Below, piece by piece: positions 1 to 8,749 of a stretch of DNA of 64,000 nt. The translations under genes were made by a program, and so were the position numbers. The stretch comes from Kappaphycus alvarezii. Taxonomy: Eukaryota > Rhodophyta > Florideophyceae > Gigartinales > Solieriaceae. How positions within the stretch are numbered: the stretch's first letter is position 1; each line of letters opens with the position of its first letter. The stretch spans positions 1,054,001 through 1,118,000 of the forward strand of contig NADL03000673.1 in assembly GCA_002205965.3 (NCBI GenBank). Reading direction: 5' to 3'. The notes beneath the pieces are model-generated. The model made no database searches. It had not been told where the DNA came from and worked only from the letters and a program-made list of their open reading frames with translations.

Positions 1-1
1 G

Positions 2-763
2 GGACTGCCGCTGCCGAAAAGAGTCATTGGACATGGTTTTATTACCAAGGATGGCATGAAAATGGGCAAAAGTTTGGGCAACACATTGGACCCTTACGAA
101 TTGGTCGATACTTACGGCAGCGATGCAGTCCGATATTATTTCCTCAAAGCCGTCGACTTTGGCCGTGATGGAGACTTTTCCGAGCAACGATTTGTCGATG
201 TGGTCAATGCCGATCTCGCAAATTCTCTTGGTAATCTTCTCAATCGCGCATTGAATTTACTGAAGAAAAATTGCAACGGTGTTGTTCCTGTCTCAGCATC
301 TCAAATAGGAACAGAGAATGCCAACGATTCAGAAAAAGAGCTTCGAAAGACCGCAGTCGCTGCCGCTGATAAGGCTTTGCAAAGTTATTTGAATCTAGAT
401 TTTATGAGTGCGTGTCAAGCCGTTATGTCTGTTTCATACGCTGCAAACTCGTACATTGATCAGGTGGCTCCTTGGACCAAGTTCAAGTCAGATGATCGAC
501 GTGATGTGCAAACAGCGCAAGTATGCCTGGTTAATGTTTTAGAGGCATCAAGGATTGTCGCGGCCGGCTTGAGTCCAATAGTTCCTGAAGTTTCCCGAAA
601 AATATACGAAGCCCTAGGGCTTGGAGATGAGTTTAGGTCAGGTTTACGATGGGAGGATGCCATGGTCTGGGGTCAGCTGCAAGAGGGGATAACTTTAGCT
701 AAGCCAAAACCAGTTTTCCCACGAATGGAAATTCCAGTGCCAGAGGCACTAGTAGTTTCATAA
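2..763 (+). CDS. Methionyl-tRNA synthetase, organellar type, C-terminal part (5' truncated by window edge)
   Basis: The frame is open from base 2 to the TAA at 761-763, giving about 253 residues of a class I methionyl-tRNA synthetase, the enzyme that charges tRNA-Met with methionine. The visible part starts just before the KMSKS loop, here KMGKS (bases 59-73) in the context GMKMGKSLGNT; this glycine variant is common in bacterial and plant-organelle MetRS. The anticodon-binding helical domain follows, with DAVRYYFLK and LANSLGNLLNR, and later DQVAPWTKFK and SPIVPEVSRKIYEALG. The protein stops after the anticodon domain, with no appended tRNA-binding module. The resemblance to plastid/mitochondrial MetRS of plants is from family knowledge, so an organellar destination is likely, but the N-terminus with any transit peptide lies outside the window. 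This frame is undamaged, unlike its neighbour. It ends 90 bases from the convergent FCP1 gene. Confidence 0.93.
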   Translation, partial: GLPLPKRVIGHGFITKDGMKMGKSLGNTLDPYELVDTYGSDAVRYYFLKAVDFGRDGDFSEQRFVDVVNADLANSLGNLLNRALNLLKKNCNGVVPVSASQIGTENANDSEKELRKTAVAAADKALQSYLNLDFMSACQAVMSVSYAANSYIDQVAPWTKFKSDDRRDVQTAQVCLVNVLEASRIVAAGLSPIVPEVSRKIYEALGLGDEFRSGLRWEDAMVWGQLQEGITLAKPKPVFPRMEIPVPEALVVS

Positions 764-853
764 ACGAGTTGGGGGGAGCCAGTGGCGATCTCAACAAATG
801 CCTACACCTCTCACCTTCTTATCATGCAACAACCGGCAGTTGCAGTGATTTCC

Positions 854-3112
854 CTATTCGTCAAAAGCGCTATCCAGGGCGGCCCCAATCTCATCCTCAG
901 ACAAAACACGCGCGTTCATCAAGTGCTCAAGGGGCGCTTCAGAATCGCCGGTGCGCTCTGTCGATACTAGATTGTATTCCTCTAGGCGCCTCTTCTTTTG
1001 GTGATGCCAACTTCTTTTGAAGCAACATCATCAAGTTCTAATCTGCTCCTCTTCTTGAAAGTCGCCGCGGCTTGTTTGAACTGACCTTCAACGTACCTTC
1101 GATACTCTACCCCGCTCCTAAAGCGCTTCTGTGCTAATTGAGAGTACCGCAATTCGTCCTGGCGCTCAAAGTTGAGTGCCGAATCTCTAACCAATCCACT
1201 GTCACCACAAACGCAGTGCCGTGATGAAGTGCTTCTTTGCATTTTTGGGTATTCGCAGGGCGAGTTAAAGACGCAACAACGTGAGTTGTCCGTCCGTTGA
1301 CAAACTCCGTAGAGCAAACCGCGCCAAGACGCAACGCAAGGTTCCAGACCGGGATCTTTTCGGGCTTTGACCCAGTCGGTATAACGCCGGTAAATGTTAG
1401 CACACAACCCCCGAGAACCTGGCGTCGCCGCTCTGCAAGAATATCCTTAATATCGACTGGGACCTGGAAAGTGTAATTATTTTGGTTTGCTCTGTGCATG
1501 CTGGCAGAAAGTCCTGGGCAAACCAAATGGGCTTGCCGGAAAAACTCCGTATGGCAGTCTTCAAGGACTTGTGCCAGCCGCAAAAGATGTTGACTAGACT
1601 TTAACGTTACATCTGAGTCCCACCAGCCTTTAACAATAACGCGAAGGTGTTCCTCAAAGCTCGCCGTACCTGATGACGTAACTTGCGCACACGGAAGGGC
1701 TTCATTGGCCGTGAGGTCAGGCATGACCGTATCTGATGCAGAATGTGACGCGGAGCTCCGTTTCAGGTGACTCTCCTCACGTTGCTTCATATGTACAGTG
1801 TTCGTGTAGATCTTGGCACCCTCAACTAAATCCGACTGCTGGGCTGGTTCCTCCCCTACAGCAGGCGAACTATGCTCCAAAGTGCCGACCGTTTCTTTCC
1901 CTTTTAGTTTTTCAGGGATGTTATTTGTACCTCTCGGTTCTCCCCAGCCACCTGCACCTGGGGCACTTGTTGAGGCTTGCACTCTCCTTTCTCAGGACTT
2001 TGTCGATTTGAAGATGGCGGGCAAGTGCTTGATGTCAACAAAACACCTGTTTTCTTGAGCGGCTCACCGTTTCCGTTGACATGGAGCACGACTTGTGTTG
2101 GTGGTTGTGCCAATTGTGGACCCGCCGGAGCTCCAGGTGGGATAACACCCTTAGTCGTGGACGCCCGGTCGTACGCCTCATGCAAGCCTCCCCAGAAAGA
2201 GTAGGGCTCCGCCGCAATCAAATTAGGCATGTAATCTTGGTCGGTGCCACTGATCCAAACGTCCTCCCGATCATCAACAATTAGTACCATTGAATCGTCA
2301 CACGGAAACAAACGTTCAATATTCTTCCGGTTGAACCTTCCCTCTGCAAAATCTTCACGGCTAGTGATCCTGCCACAAAAAACTTGGAATCTGGGTCAAT
2401 TAGCTTTGCGACGCGGTCAGCATAGAGGCGACTACCCATGGTGTAAATGTGGAGTTCAAACTTGGGTGCCACAGTTGCAAGAAACTCCGAGAGATGGGGC
2501 CGCAGTTTGAGATACATGAGGGGAGGGAAAACCGAGCCGGATGCGCTCAGAGAGAGGATGATATGGAGGAAATGTCTGCATTAGGGGGGGAGTGTCCAAA
2601 ATGGCAGCAGCGCGTGGATCGTCAGTGGCGTGAACGAGGTGTGATCAAGATCCAAGACGAGGGAAAGGCGTTTCGACTCGAATAAACGTCTAGCAGTTAT
2701 TGAAGAGACGGATTCTGCCTCAGCGCGAGTAACAGATAGCGATGTTGAATTGTACGCCACGGGAAGACGAGATTCTTGACGTGAGCGTGTTTCGCGAAGT
2801 GGGGTGTTTCTACATCTTGTCCACAGACGGCGCAGACGCCCTTGAAGACTACTGAATGGGGGCAGTATTCGATGTGAGCAATGGTGATATCGGAGCTATC
2901 TACAGCGTCGCCTTCGGAAACGAGGGTGGAGGAGAGTGTACCGGCATGAGGGGCCAACGCATGTTCAACGGCGCCCGAGGACTCTGACTTGAGAACAGCA
3001 ACTCGCTGGTTAAGGTAAACAGAGGAGCCTAGGGACACAACCCATCTTGAAAGGCGCCATGGTTGTGGGTCAGCCAGAACTCTAGGGGAAGACGGACGCT
3101 GGCACGCTCCAT
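854..3112 (-). CDS. FCP1: FCP1-type RNA polymerase II C-terminal-domain phosphatase, frameshifted in this sequence
   Basis: FCP1 dephosphorylates the heptad-repeat tail of RNA polymerase II in the nucleus so that the enzyme can be recycled. Read right to left, the pieces follow the family order. The likely start is ATG at 3112 (MERASVRLPLEFW). A biotinyl/lipoyl-like N-terminal fold ends in a cysteine pair (EYCPHSVVFKGVCAVCGQD, about 2810-3050). The catalytic DxDxT motif is DLDHT at 2639-2653. The phosphatase core contains LKLRPHLSEFL, ELHIYTMGSRLYA and CDDSMVLIVDDREDVW. A BRCT domain lies at about 1190-1420 (VLGGCVLTFTG to AFVVTVDWLE). An acidic tail (EDEIGAALDSAFDE) ends at the stop at 854. 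Roughly 750 residues suits the family. At least seven single-base frame changes split it; two fit one base lost from a homopolymer (A run at 2377-2382, and next to DLDHT). Because FCP1 is normally essential, sequence error or a second intact copy is more likely than simple gene loss. Confidence 0.88.
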
Positions 3113-4160
3113 ATCGCCCCAGCGGCAGTGCCGCAAGGCGTAGATATAAGAAAGTGGCCAATAATTGAGTGGATTGGTGTCGTGAAGGAGAAGTGATAGC
3201 AAGGAATGTGCGGAGCAAGGGATGGTCGTGGCAAGGGGGTGGATACATTCACGAGGGTTTTGTTCACGGTGCTTGCACAAAACCCGTGGCCGCCGGTGAT
3301 ATGGTCTTGCGCTATTTTATTGTTGACGTGGGCATCAATGTCATATGGCCGCATGAGCGGTTGGGCCGCATTGTTTGAATTTTTCAACGGTTACTCAACC
3401 ATTGAGAACATGCCATCTGCACATGAAAACAGAAACGTAATGCTTACAGTTACTGATGACCCACTGTACTCTACACTGTACACATTAGTCCTGCCTCCGC
3501 TGTAATGTTTCACCTTTCTTACTTCTTTGATCATTTCTTTTACTGTAATTAATTTCTGGAAACAACTGTAAGGGTTGGAACATCTCTGGTCGTAGCACAC
3601 TCCATAATTCATACTGTATTGACAGTTCAGCCAGGTGCAGAGTGTACCGTACTGTAGAAAGAAGGTACTGCTCCGTAATCCCGACAAATTGCCCACCGGA
3701 GGTTAACCAATGCGACAGCGATCACCTCATCCTCCTGAGAACGTTGCAGACGACAAGTACAGCGCGCTTTTAGGGGGGCATCTTTTATTGTGTTTAAAAT
3801 CCTGAACCATGCAGGTAGTAGGTTACACTACGCGACGGCTGAACCATGCAACCACTCCGAAAAAAAAACATAGCAGGACCAGAAGAAAATTATACACTTC
3901 TTAAAGTATATGTCGCATTACAGCCGAGGAGCTGCGCCCGCACGGCAGCGAACTTCCGCATACGCCACGCCGCGTGCTTGTGCACTTGCTTCTGGCCGCT
4001 ACCGCGGCGACCGGTCCTTCTCTCCTCCGTCAGGCTGGGCCTTCTCTCCGCCGTTTCGCCCTCTCCATCCCCGGATAGTCGACCTTTCCACCCTTGACCC
4101 TCCAACTCTAGCTGCTTCACCCACCAACACTCTAACCCTTCTCAAACGGGTGCAGCAGAG
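3113..4160. other. Spacer upstream of FCP1 with scattered TACTGTA/CTGTAC motifs
   Basis: No convincing gene. Between about 3465 and 3665 there are repeated copies of ACTGTA, TACTGT and related palindrome halves, in the region that would hold the FCP1 promoter on the minus strand. The open frames here on either strand are short and match nothing I recognise. From about 3900 the plus strand becomes C-rich and runs into the reverse-transcriptase remnant. Confidence 0.5.
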
Positions 4161-4169
4161 GCGCAGGCA

Positions 4170-5050
4170 AGAGTACATTGGCACGACGACTCCTGGGCGA
4201 ATGCCCCAAACCCGACCGCACATAGCGATGCCGACATTCGACATCGCATCCGTGGCTTAGCGTTCCGCCGCAGCCCCGCTGCGGCGTTTCTCTTCGCTCA
4301 CCCCACGGCAGCTACGAAGGTCCACACCACACACTGGCAGACCATGCTCCGCCGCCACCTCGGACTTCCAGTGTATGATGACTCCATGGCCCTCAACTGC
4401 CACCACTGTGACCACCCCTTGGACACCCTCGGGGATCACGCCGCCGACCTCTGCTGCCCTGGTTTCGGCCGTCGCCACCGCCATAACTCGCTCTGTAATG
4501 CGATTGCGACACACGTTCCCAGCGCCGCGGGTCTGGATACTCGGCAAGAGGTTCCGTTCCTCGTCCCGGGCACTGAGCTCCGGCCCGCCGATATCCTTGT
4601 ACAACCGCCCCCAACCCCGGAAGGCACAACGTTGCGCCCCACTGCCTGTGACATCACTGTTGTCTCACCGTTTAAGGCCGCAGTTCGCACCAAGGCGACC
4701 CAGGTCGCCGGAGACGCTGCTGAACTGGCGGCCCGCGACAAGGTCACAACCCTGGAACGCAACATCGCCCGACGCCTCCCCGCTCCCTCAACTGGCCCAT
4801 CTTCTGCGCCTTACACGCCGAACTTCACATTTCGACCACTGGCGTTTGAATCCCTAGGTGTCCCTTCCCAGGAACTATTGCATTTATCGAGGAGTTAGTT
4901 CCACGGATCGCGTCCAAGTGTCACTCGACAGTTGGCGTTATCCGCCGCCGTATCTACCAGCGACTGAGTTGCACCCTCTGGTCATCCATCGCTGAAGCTA
5001 TCCTGTCGCGAGCCCCGATGCGCATGGACGATGAAAGTACATCCGGTTAG
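4170..5050 (+). pseudogene. C-terminal tail of a reverse transcriptase (non-LTR-type element)
   Basis: This is the end of a retroelement polyprotein, not a host gene. The frame with AFLFAHPTAATKVHTTHW runs into LRRHLGLPVYDD and then a Cys/His cluster (NCHHCDHPLDTLGDHAADLC) followed by RRHRHN. Next come RPADILVQ and ACDITVVSP, spaced like the PD-(D/E)xK-type segment that follows the finger in elements with a restriction-like endonuclease. The terminal region has FRPLAFESLG and, after one frame change near 4875, IEELVPRIAS and VIRRRIYQRLSCTLW, ending in TAG at 5048-5050. The reverse-transcriptase palm itself is not visible upstream, so this is a 5'-truncated copy, as is usual for target-primed retroelements. 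A further frame change lies near 4230. The assignment rests on motif order and family knowledge; the exact clade is uncertain. Confidence 0.7.
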
Positions 5051-5084
5051 ATCTTAACCGCATAGTTAGGACGTGCGCAGTCCC

Positions 5085-5151
5085 AGTAGATACTGAACGC
5101 ATTAAACTTCTTTCTTTTCTTAGTAGATACTGAACGCATTAAACTTCTTTC
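5085..5151. repeat. Two identical 30-base direct repeats; a third partial copy lies at 61848
   Basis: The 30-base sequence beginning AGTAGATACTGAACGCATTA occurs at 5085-5114 and again, identically, at 5122-5151, a 37-base period. The core GTAGATACTGAACGCATTAA plus ACT recurs at 61848-61870. The pair sits exactly between the two copies of the reverse-transcriptase tail, so it probably marks an element end or an untranslated tail. Confidence 0.85.
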
Positions 5152-5212
5152 AGTATAGTCAGATCTGCAGTGTGCACCATAGATACTCAGGAAAGTAAAT
5201 TTTCTCTCAGTA

Positions 5213-5372
5213 TTGCATGAAGAGTTAATCCCGCGAATGGCACGGAAGTATTGTACCACTGCAGGCGTGATACGCCCGCGTGTTTATCACCGCCTTAGTT
5301 GCATCCTCTGGTTCTCTATCGCTATGGCTATGTGCTCGCGTACACCTCTGCACGTTACCGACGTGGACCATC
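5213..5372 (+). pseudogene. Second, partial copy of the reverse-transcriptase C-terminal tail
   Basis: The stretch HEELIPRMARKYCTTAGVIR, then PRVYHRLSCILWFSIAMAM, is plainly the same module as IEELVPRIASKCHSTVGVIR, then RRIYQRLSCTLWSSIAEAI at 4895-5015. The two are diverged at protein level, so they are not a recent tandem copy. Only the last 50 or so residues of the domain are present. Together with the 30-base repeats between them this looks like two related 5'-truncated insertions side by side, or one element with a duplicated 3' end. Confidence 0.65.
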
Positions 5373-5574
5373 CGTTTAGTCCCTATCCCTATAGTCGGAT
5401 CCTGCAGTGGACACCGTAGAAACCATTTGATGAAACAGATTCTTTTACGTTTAAACTACATAACAGAATCCAGAATGTACCACTCTTGTCAAGCCGTCCC
5501 TTACACCCCTTACTGCATTACAATATTCCATAATGAGAGAGGCATGGCGGGTTGGAAACCAGGGAGGGCCGGGC

Positions 5575-5749
5575 GGGGAAGAGAGAGGCATGGCTCGAAT
5601 TTGCATTGACAATTGCGGCGGCGAAGTCTGCTGCTGCAAGCCCAACCGGCTACAGAAACGCGTACCTGTCGACTGAGCGGCCAGAACCTGCCTCGCTCCC
5701 TATCCATTGTTGGAATTTCATTCGCATAATCGCAAGCGTCTACACAAGA
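5575..5749. repeat. Dispersed repeat, copy A (copy B at 27635-27786)
   Basis: Shared blocks with the 27.6 kb copy include GAGAGGCATGGCTCGA, GCGAAGTCTGCTGCT, AAGCCCAACCGGCTACAG and AGCGTCTACACAAGA, in the same order and with similar spacing. The copies differ by substitutions and small gaps. I see no long open frame common to both, so a non-autonomous or fragmentary transposable element is likely. Confidence 0.8.
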
Positions 5750-6979
5750 CGAAACACCAGACCCCAGTTACGGAGAACAGCGGCGCTTCACGCAGAAGAG
5801 GTGTAAAAGGGGCCAGAGCAGGGCAAAACAGTAGGCAGAGCAGCGACAGAGGCCCCGAAACACCAGGACGAATGCGTGGTAGACACAGTAGTATGGTCAA
5901 AGTACGCTTGCACCATGTCAGAGCTTCTTGGACCCCAGCTAAAACGAGAGAGACGAACATACAGCGGAATTCCGAGGAGCACCTGTTCGGTGTGCGCACC
6001 GATGCGCAAACTGTTTGACGTATACTTCCCTCCAGTGGGTGCAGTGATCATCATGTAGTGCAACGCCCGCTCGGGTTTCCAAGCGTGGATTTCCGCAGGT
6101 TGCTTGAGGAAAAACGAGCAACTCAAGAAACCCAAGAGGTTTTTGAACTATGAGGCGTTCGGGTTACCCCTGCCTCGCGTAACCCAGACCATGCGAGCTT
6201 GAGGTAGCTCAGTGCCGTAGCGGCAGTTGGTGTTAGAGCCTTGATTCGGGAAACGCCGGTTGTGCTGGCGGAAAGGCACCAAGTCGGTTTGTAAATCCGA
6301 TATTCGATTGGTTTCTGTAGGTCTCGGATGCGCGATAACGCGTTTTATACCGTGGCGACTAGCGGATTGTCCGGCCTCGCTCGACGTACACCACTTGAAA
6401 CGATGGCGGTCGACACCCCTCGTTATAGGTCTTGACAACGTAGAACGTTGGGGAAAGAAAGACAGCTCACCAGCTGCGACAACTCCGCGATCCGCAATCT
6501 CGGCCTCCAGAGACGGATCTCACGCTTGCCTCGGAATCCAACACACACAAATGGAAATGAATAAACGAAAAGGGAAGCACCTGTAACCAAGTCGTTTCCA
6601 TGAGGAATTAAAGGGGGAGGCGAACGGGAGACCGAGCCCACCTCGGAGAGACAAGCGCATGGTGAAAGAAAATCCTACTAACGGGTACCTTCTGCAGTAC
6701 GGGGTTGTTACGAGAAGGATTCGATATTCACCGGAAAAGGAGAAATGGGAAAGGGAAAAAGGGATCCAAACCAACCCTGGACAGAAGATCGAAGGGTGAA
6801 GGAGAACGCCACTGAAGGAGTGGTTCAATTAGATGAGTAGATTAAGGCGTCGGATTTAGATACTGTAGAATATCCTCAAGGTCAGCCTGGGTCAGACACT
6901 ATACACTACTCCACAGTAAAACTACTTGAAGGTAACCTTAATAACTGTAAACTACATATCATATGTCCAACCACTAAGA
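5750..6979. other. No recognisable gene; mixed repeat-like sequence
   Basis: Open frames on both strands are short and have no recognisable motifs. A purine-rich stretch on the plus strand lies at about 6600-6820. I see no tRNA, LTR pair or terminal inverted repeat that I can support. Confidence 0.5.
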
Positions 6980-7016
6980 AGAATCTTTTACTCTTTTTAC
7001 TTATCTTGAGTGTACA
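6980..7016. repeat. 37-base perfect dispersed repeat, copy A (copy B at 62342-62378)
   Basis: A T-rich 37-base sequence that starts AGAATCTTTTACTCTTTTTA and ends TTGAGTGTACA is identical at both places, 55 kb apart, and the flanks diverge at once on both sides. Exact identity with abrupt ends is the behaviour of the end of a transposable element, or of a small recent insertion. Confidence 0.9.
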
Positions 7017-7398
7017 TAAGGGTCATTCCAACAGAAAAATACAATATATGAATACAATATATGGTCCAAAGTTGTCATGCTGGCGGTAGTTCATTGGCCA
7101 TACGTTATTTCATCTCTTATCAGCCACAGTCAAATCAAAGGTCTTGCAGAAACATTTCTGCAAGTCCCATATGAAACGTCACCTGAAATACGATATGAAT
7201 CCTGATTTGAAATCTCGTTAATCCGGATCCCCGAAGCTCCTTTCGCCACACTATTACGATACAATACCCAGCAACTTTTGCTTACGAAGAACAGTACTGG
7301 GAGGTGGTAACATCCTCAGGATCCCTTTTCCCCCCGTTCCCAAAGTCCGCATTGTTTCCCAATCCCTGTTCCACAAGAACATATATCAAAACTCACAG

Positions 7399-7824
7399 AT
7401 GCCAACACCAAGGTACTCTGCTCCGCACGTTCCAATATTTCACCAACACCTGCCTGGGTCGACCATGCCACGGAGACGCCGCCGACTTCCACAGCTGAAG
7501 ATGCCGAAACATTGCCTCCGGAGACGAATGAGCCCATTGTTCCGCTCACTTCCGCACAAGAGACACAGAAACTTACCTCCCGAGAGAACTGGAGCAGTCG
7601 TACTGCCTACTGAAGACTCAGAACCGACGCGTCCCGTTATTGCTGAACCCGAACGTCTCCCCCAAGTGGTTCTATCTTTCGCGCTACGCCGTATTGGAAT
7701 GTCAGGATCTGGAGCTAAGGTGACTTTGGCTGAACGTCTACGCAAATGTGGTATATCGAACTGTGAAAGGATTAGAGAACTTTCAAAGGGAGGAACATCG
7801 CTCTGTCGATGCAGCAGCTGTTAG
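7399..7824 (+). CDS. SAP-like basic ORF at the head of the Harbinger element
   Basis: The ORF starts at ATG 7399 and encodes 141 residues. The first half is rich in Arg, Pro and Ser, with a basic cluster near residues 24-45 (RRRRRLPQLK). Residues about 87-120, PQVVLSFALRRIGMSGSGAK and VTLAERLRKCGI, fit the SAP pattern of two short helices with the turn G-x-K-x-x-L-x-x-R-L; SAP domains bind AT-rich DNA. After the helix the frame drifts into meaningless sequence and stops at 7824, while the next frame, starting near 7748, carries the SANT-like protein. A single base change near 7745 would fuse the two into one SAP-SANT protein. Whether they are one gene or two cannot be settled from this sequence alone. 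Confidence 0.5.
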   Translation: MPTPRYSAPHVPIFHQHLPGSTMPRRRRRLPQLKMPKHCLRRRMSPLFRSLPHKRHRNLPPERTGAVVLPTEDSEPTRPVIAEPERLPQVVLSFALRRIGMSGSGAKVTLAERLRKCGISNCERIRELSKGGTSLCRCSSC

Positions 7825-7828
7825 CAAT

Positions 7829-8749
7829 ATGGCTAGTAGGAATCATAACTGCCGGCAACGCGCACCGAACTGGTCCAAAAATGAAACGGCACGCCTTTGT
7901 CATGTTATTGCAGACCCACGCCATCAAACTGTTGTCCAACGAATGTATCAACGCATTGAAACGAGAGCAGAACTAGATGTAGCTCGTCACGATCCGTTTG
8001 CAGGGGAATTTCGAGAACTGTTTAACTCACCGGACTTTAAACCGACGTACCCTGAGGCAGTTGATGGAGTAACGGAGGATATCCTCTCTCAATTTGACCC
8101 CACTTTGCACCCGCACGTTCGCGATGGGACAACATTGAAGCAAAGGTGGACTAAGCTTCGGTCTAACTACACTACCGCAAGCTCCAACTTTTCCAAATCT
8201 GGCCAATCCGACCCGTCTACTTTTCCTTCTTTCACGAATGGTGACGACAGCTTGTGCTATATGCATTGCGTCTTTGCAAATCATCCGAGCTTAAATGTTG
8301 TTGTAAGAACGTTACCAACTACGGCACAAATTGAGGATGGTATTGCATCCGTGCGAGCAAATAGAAGCTCTACACCGGAACCGCATACGTCCGCTCGCAA
8401 GAGAAGAAGAGAGGAGGGTATTAGCTCAGTAGCAGCGGCCATATCAAAAATGGCTGAAAGCAGTTCAAGGCCACAGCCGATTGTCTTCCAAAATTCCGAT
8501 TCCGTCATGGCTACCGATCCTGAAATAGTGCAGCTCGACAAAGCCACAAAAGTGGCATCCACAGTTGACAAGTTAATGGAGTTGGAGTCGAAAATTATGG
8601 GATGCATGGAGAAAGTTTCAGATTCTTACTCTAATCTCAATGCATCAGCGACATTGGCTGTTTTGGAAACAAGACTTCGCAAAACGCGTAAGCTAATTGA
8701 CAATGCAATGTCGAGCATGATTGAAGATGACGACAATAATGATGATTAG
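7829..8749 (+). CDS. SANT/Myb-like DNA-binding partner protein of a Harbinger transposon
   Basis: From ATG 7829 this encodes 306 residues; the frame is also open upstream to about 7748. The N-terminal third has NWSKNETARLCHVIADPRHQ, then a variable loop with FRELFNSPDF, and then DGTTLKQRWTKLRSNYTTAS. That is the helix pattern of the SANT/Myb-like domain that helps Harbinger transposases reach the nucleus and their terminal repeats. The middle is low in order (Ser/Thr, with a basic patch at ARKRRREE). The C-terminus is a helical, probably coiled segment (KATKVASTVDKLMELESKIM, then LAVLETRLRKTRKL) ending in an acidic DDDNNDD tail. The frame is intact. Its stop (TAG 8747-8749) overlaps the transposase stop on the other strand. 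Confidence 0.72.
   Translation: MASRNHNCRQRAPNWSKNETARLCHVIADPRHQTVVQRMYQRIETRAELDVARHDPFAGEFRELFNSPDFKPTYPEAVDGVTEDILSQFDPTLHPHVRDGTTLKQRWTKLRSNYTTASSNFSKSGQSDPSTFPSFTNGDDSLCYMHCVFANHPSLNVVVRTLPTTAQIEDGIASVRANRSSTPEPHTSARKRRREEGISSVAAAISKMAESSSRPQPIVFQNSDSVMATDPEIVQLDKATKVASTVDKLMELESKIMGCMEKVSDSYSNLNASATLAVLETRLRKTRKLIDNAMSSMIEDDDNNDD

Noticed and set aside
460..663. Antisense ORF inside MetRS
   Set aside because: It is a shadow of the well-supported MetRS frame.
6180..6300. tRNA-like start (GGTAGCTCAGT)
   Set aside because: The A-box-like string is not followed by a proper anticodon arm or a GGTTCGAATCC-type B box, and no acceptor stem can be paired.
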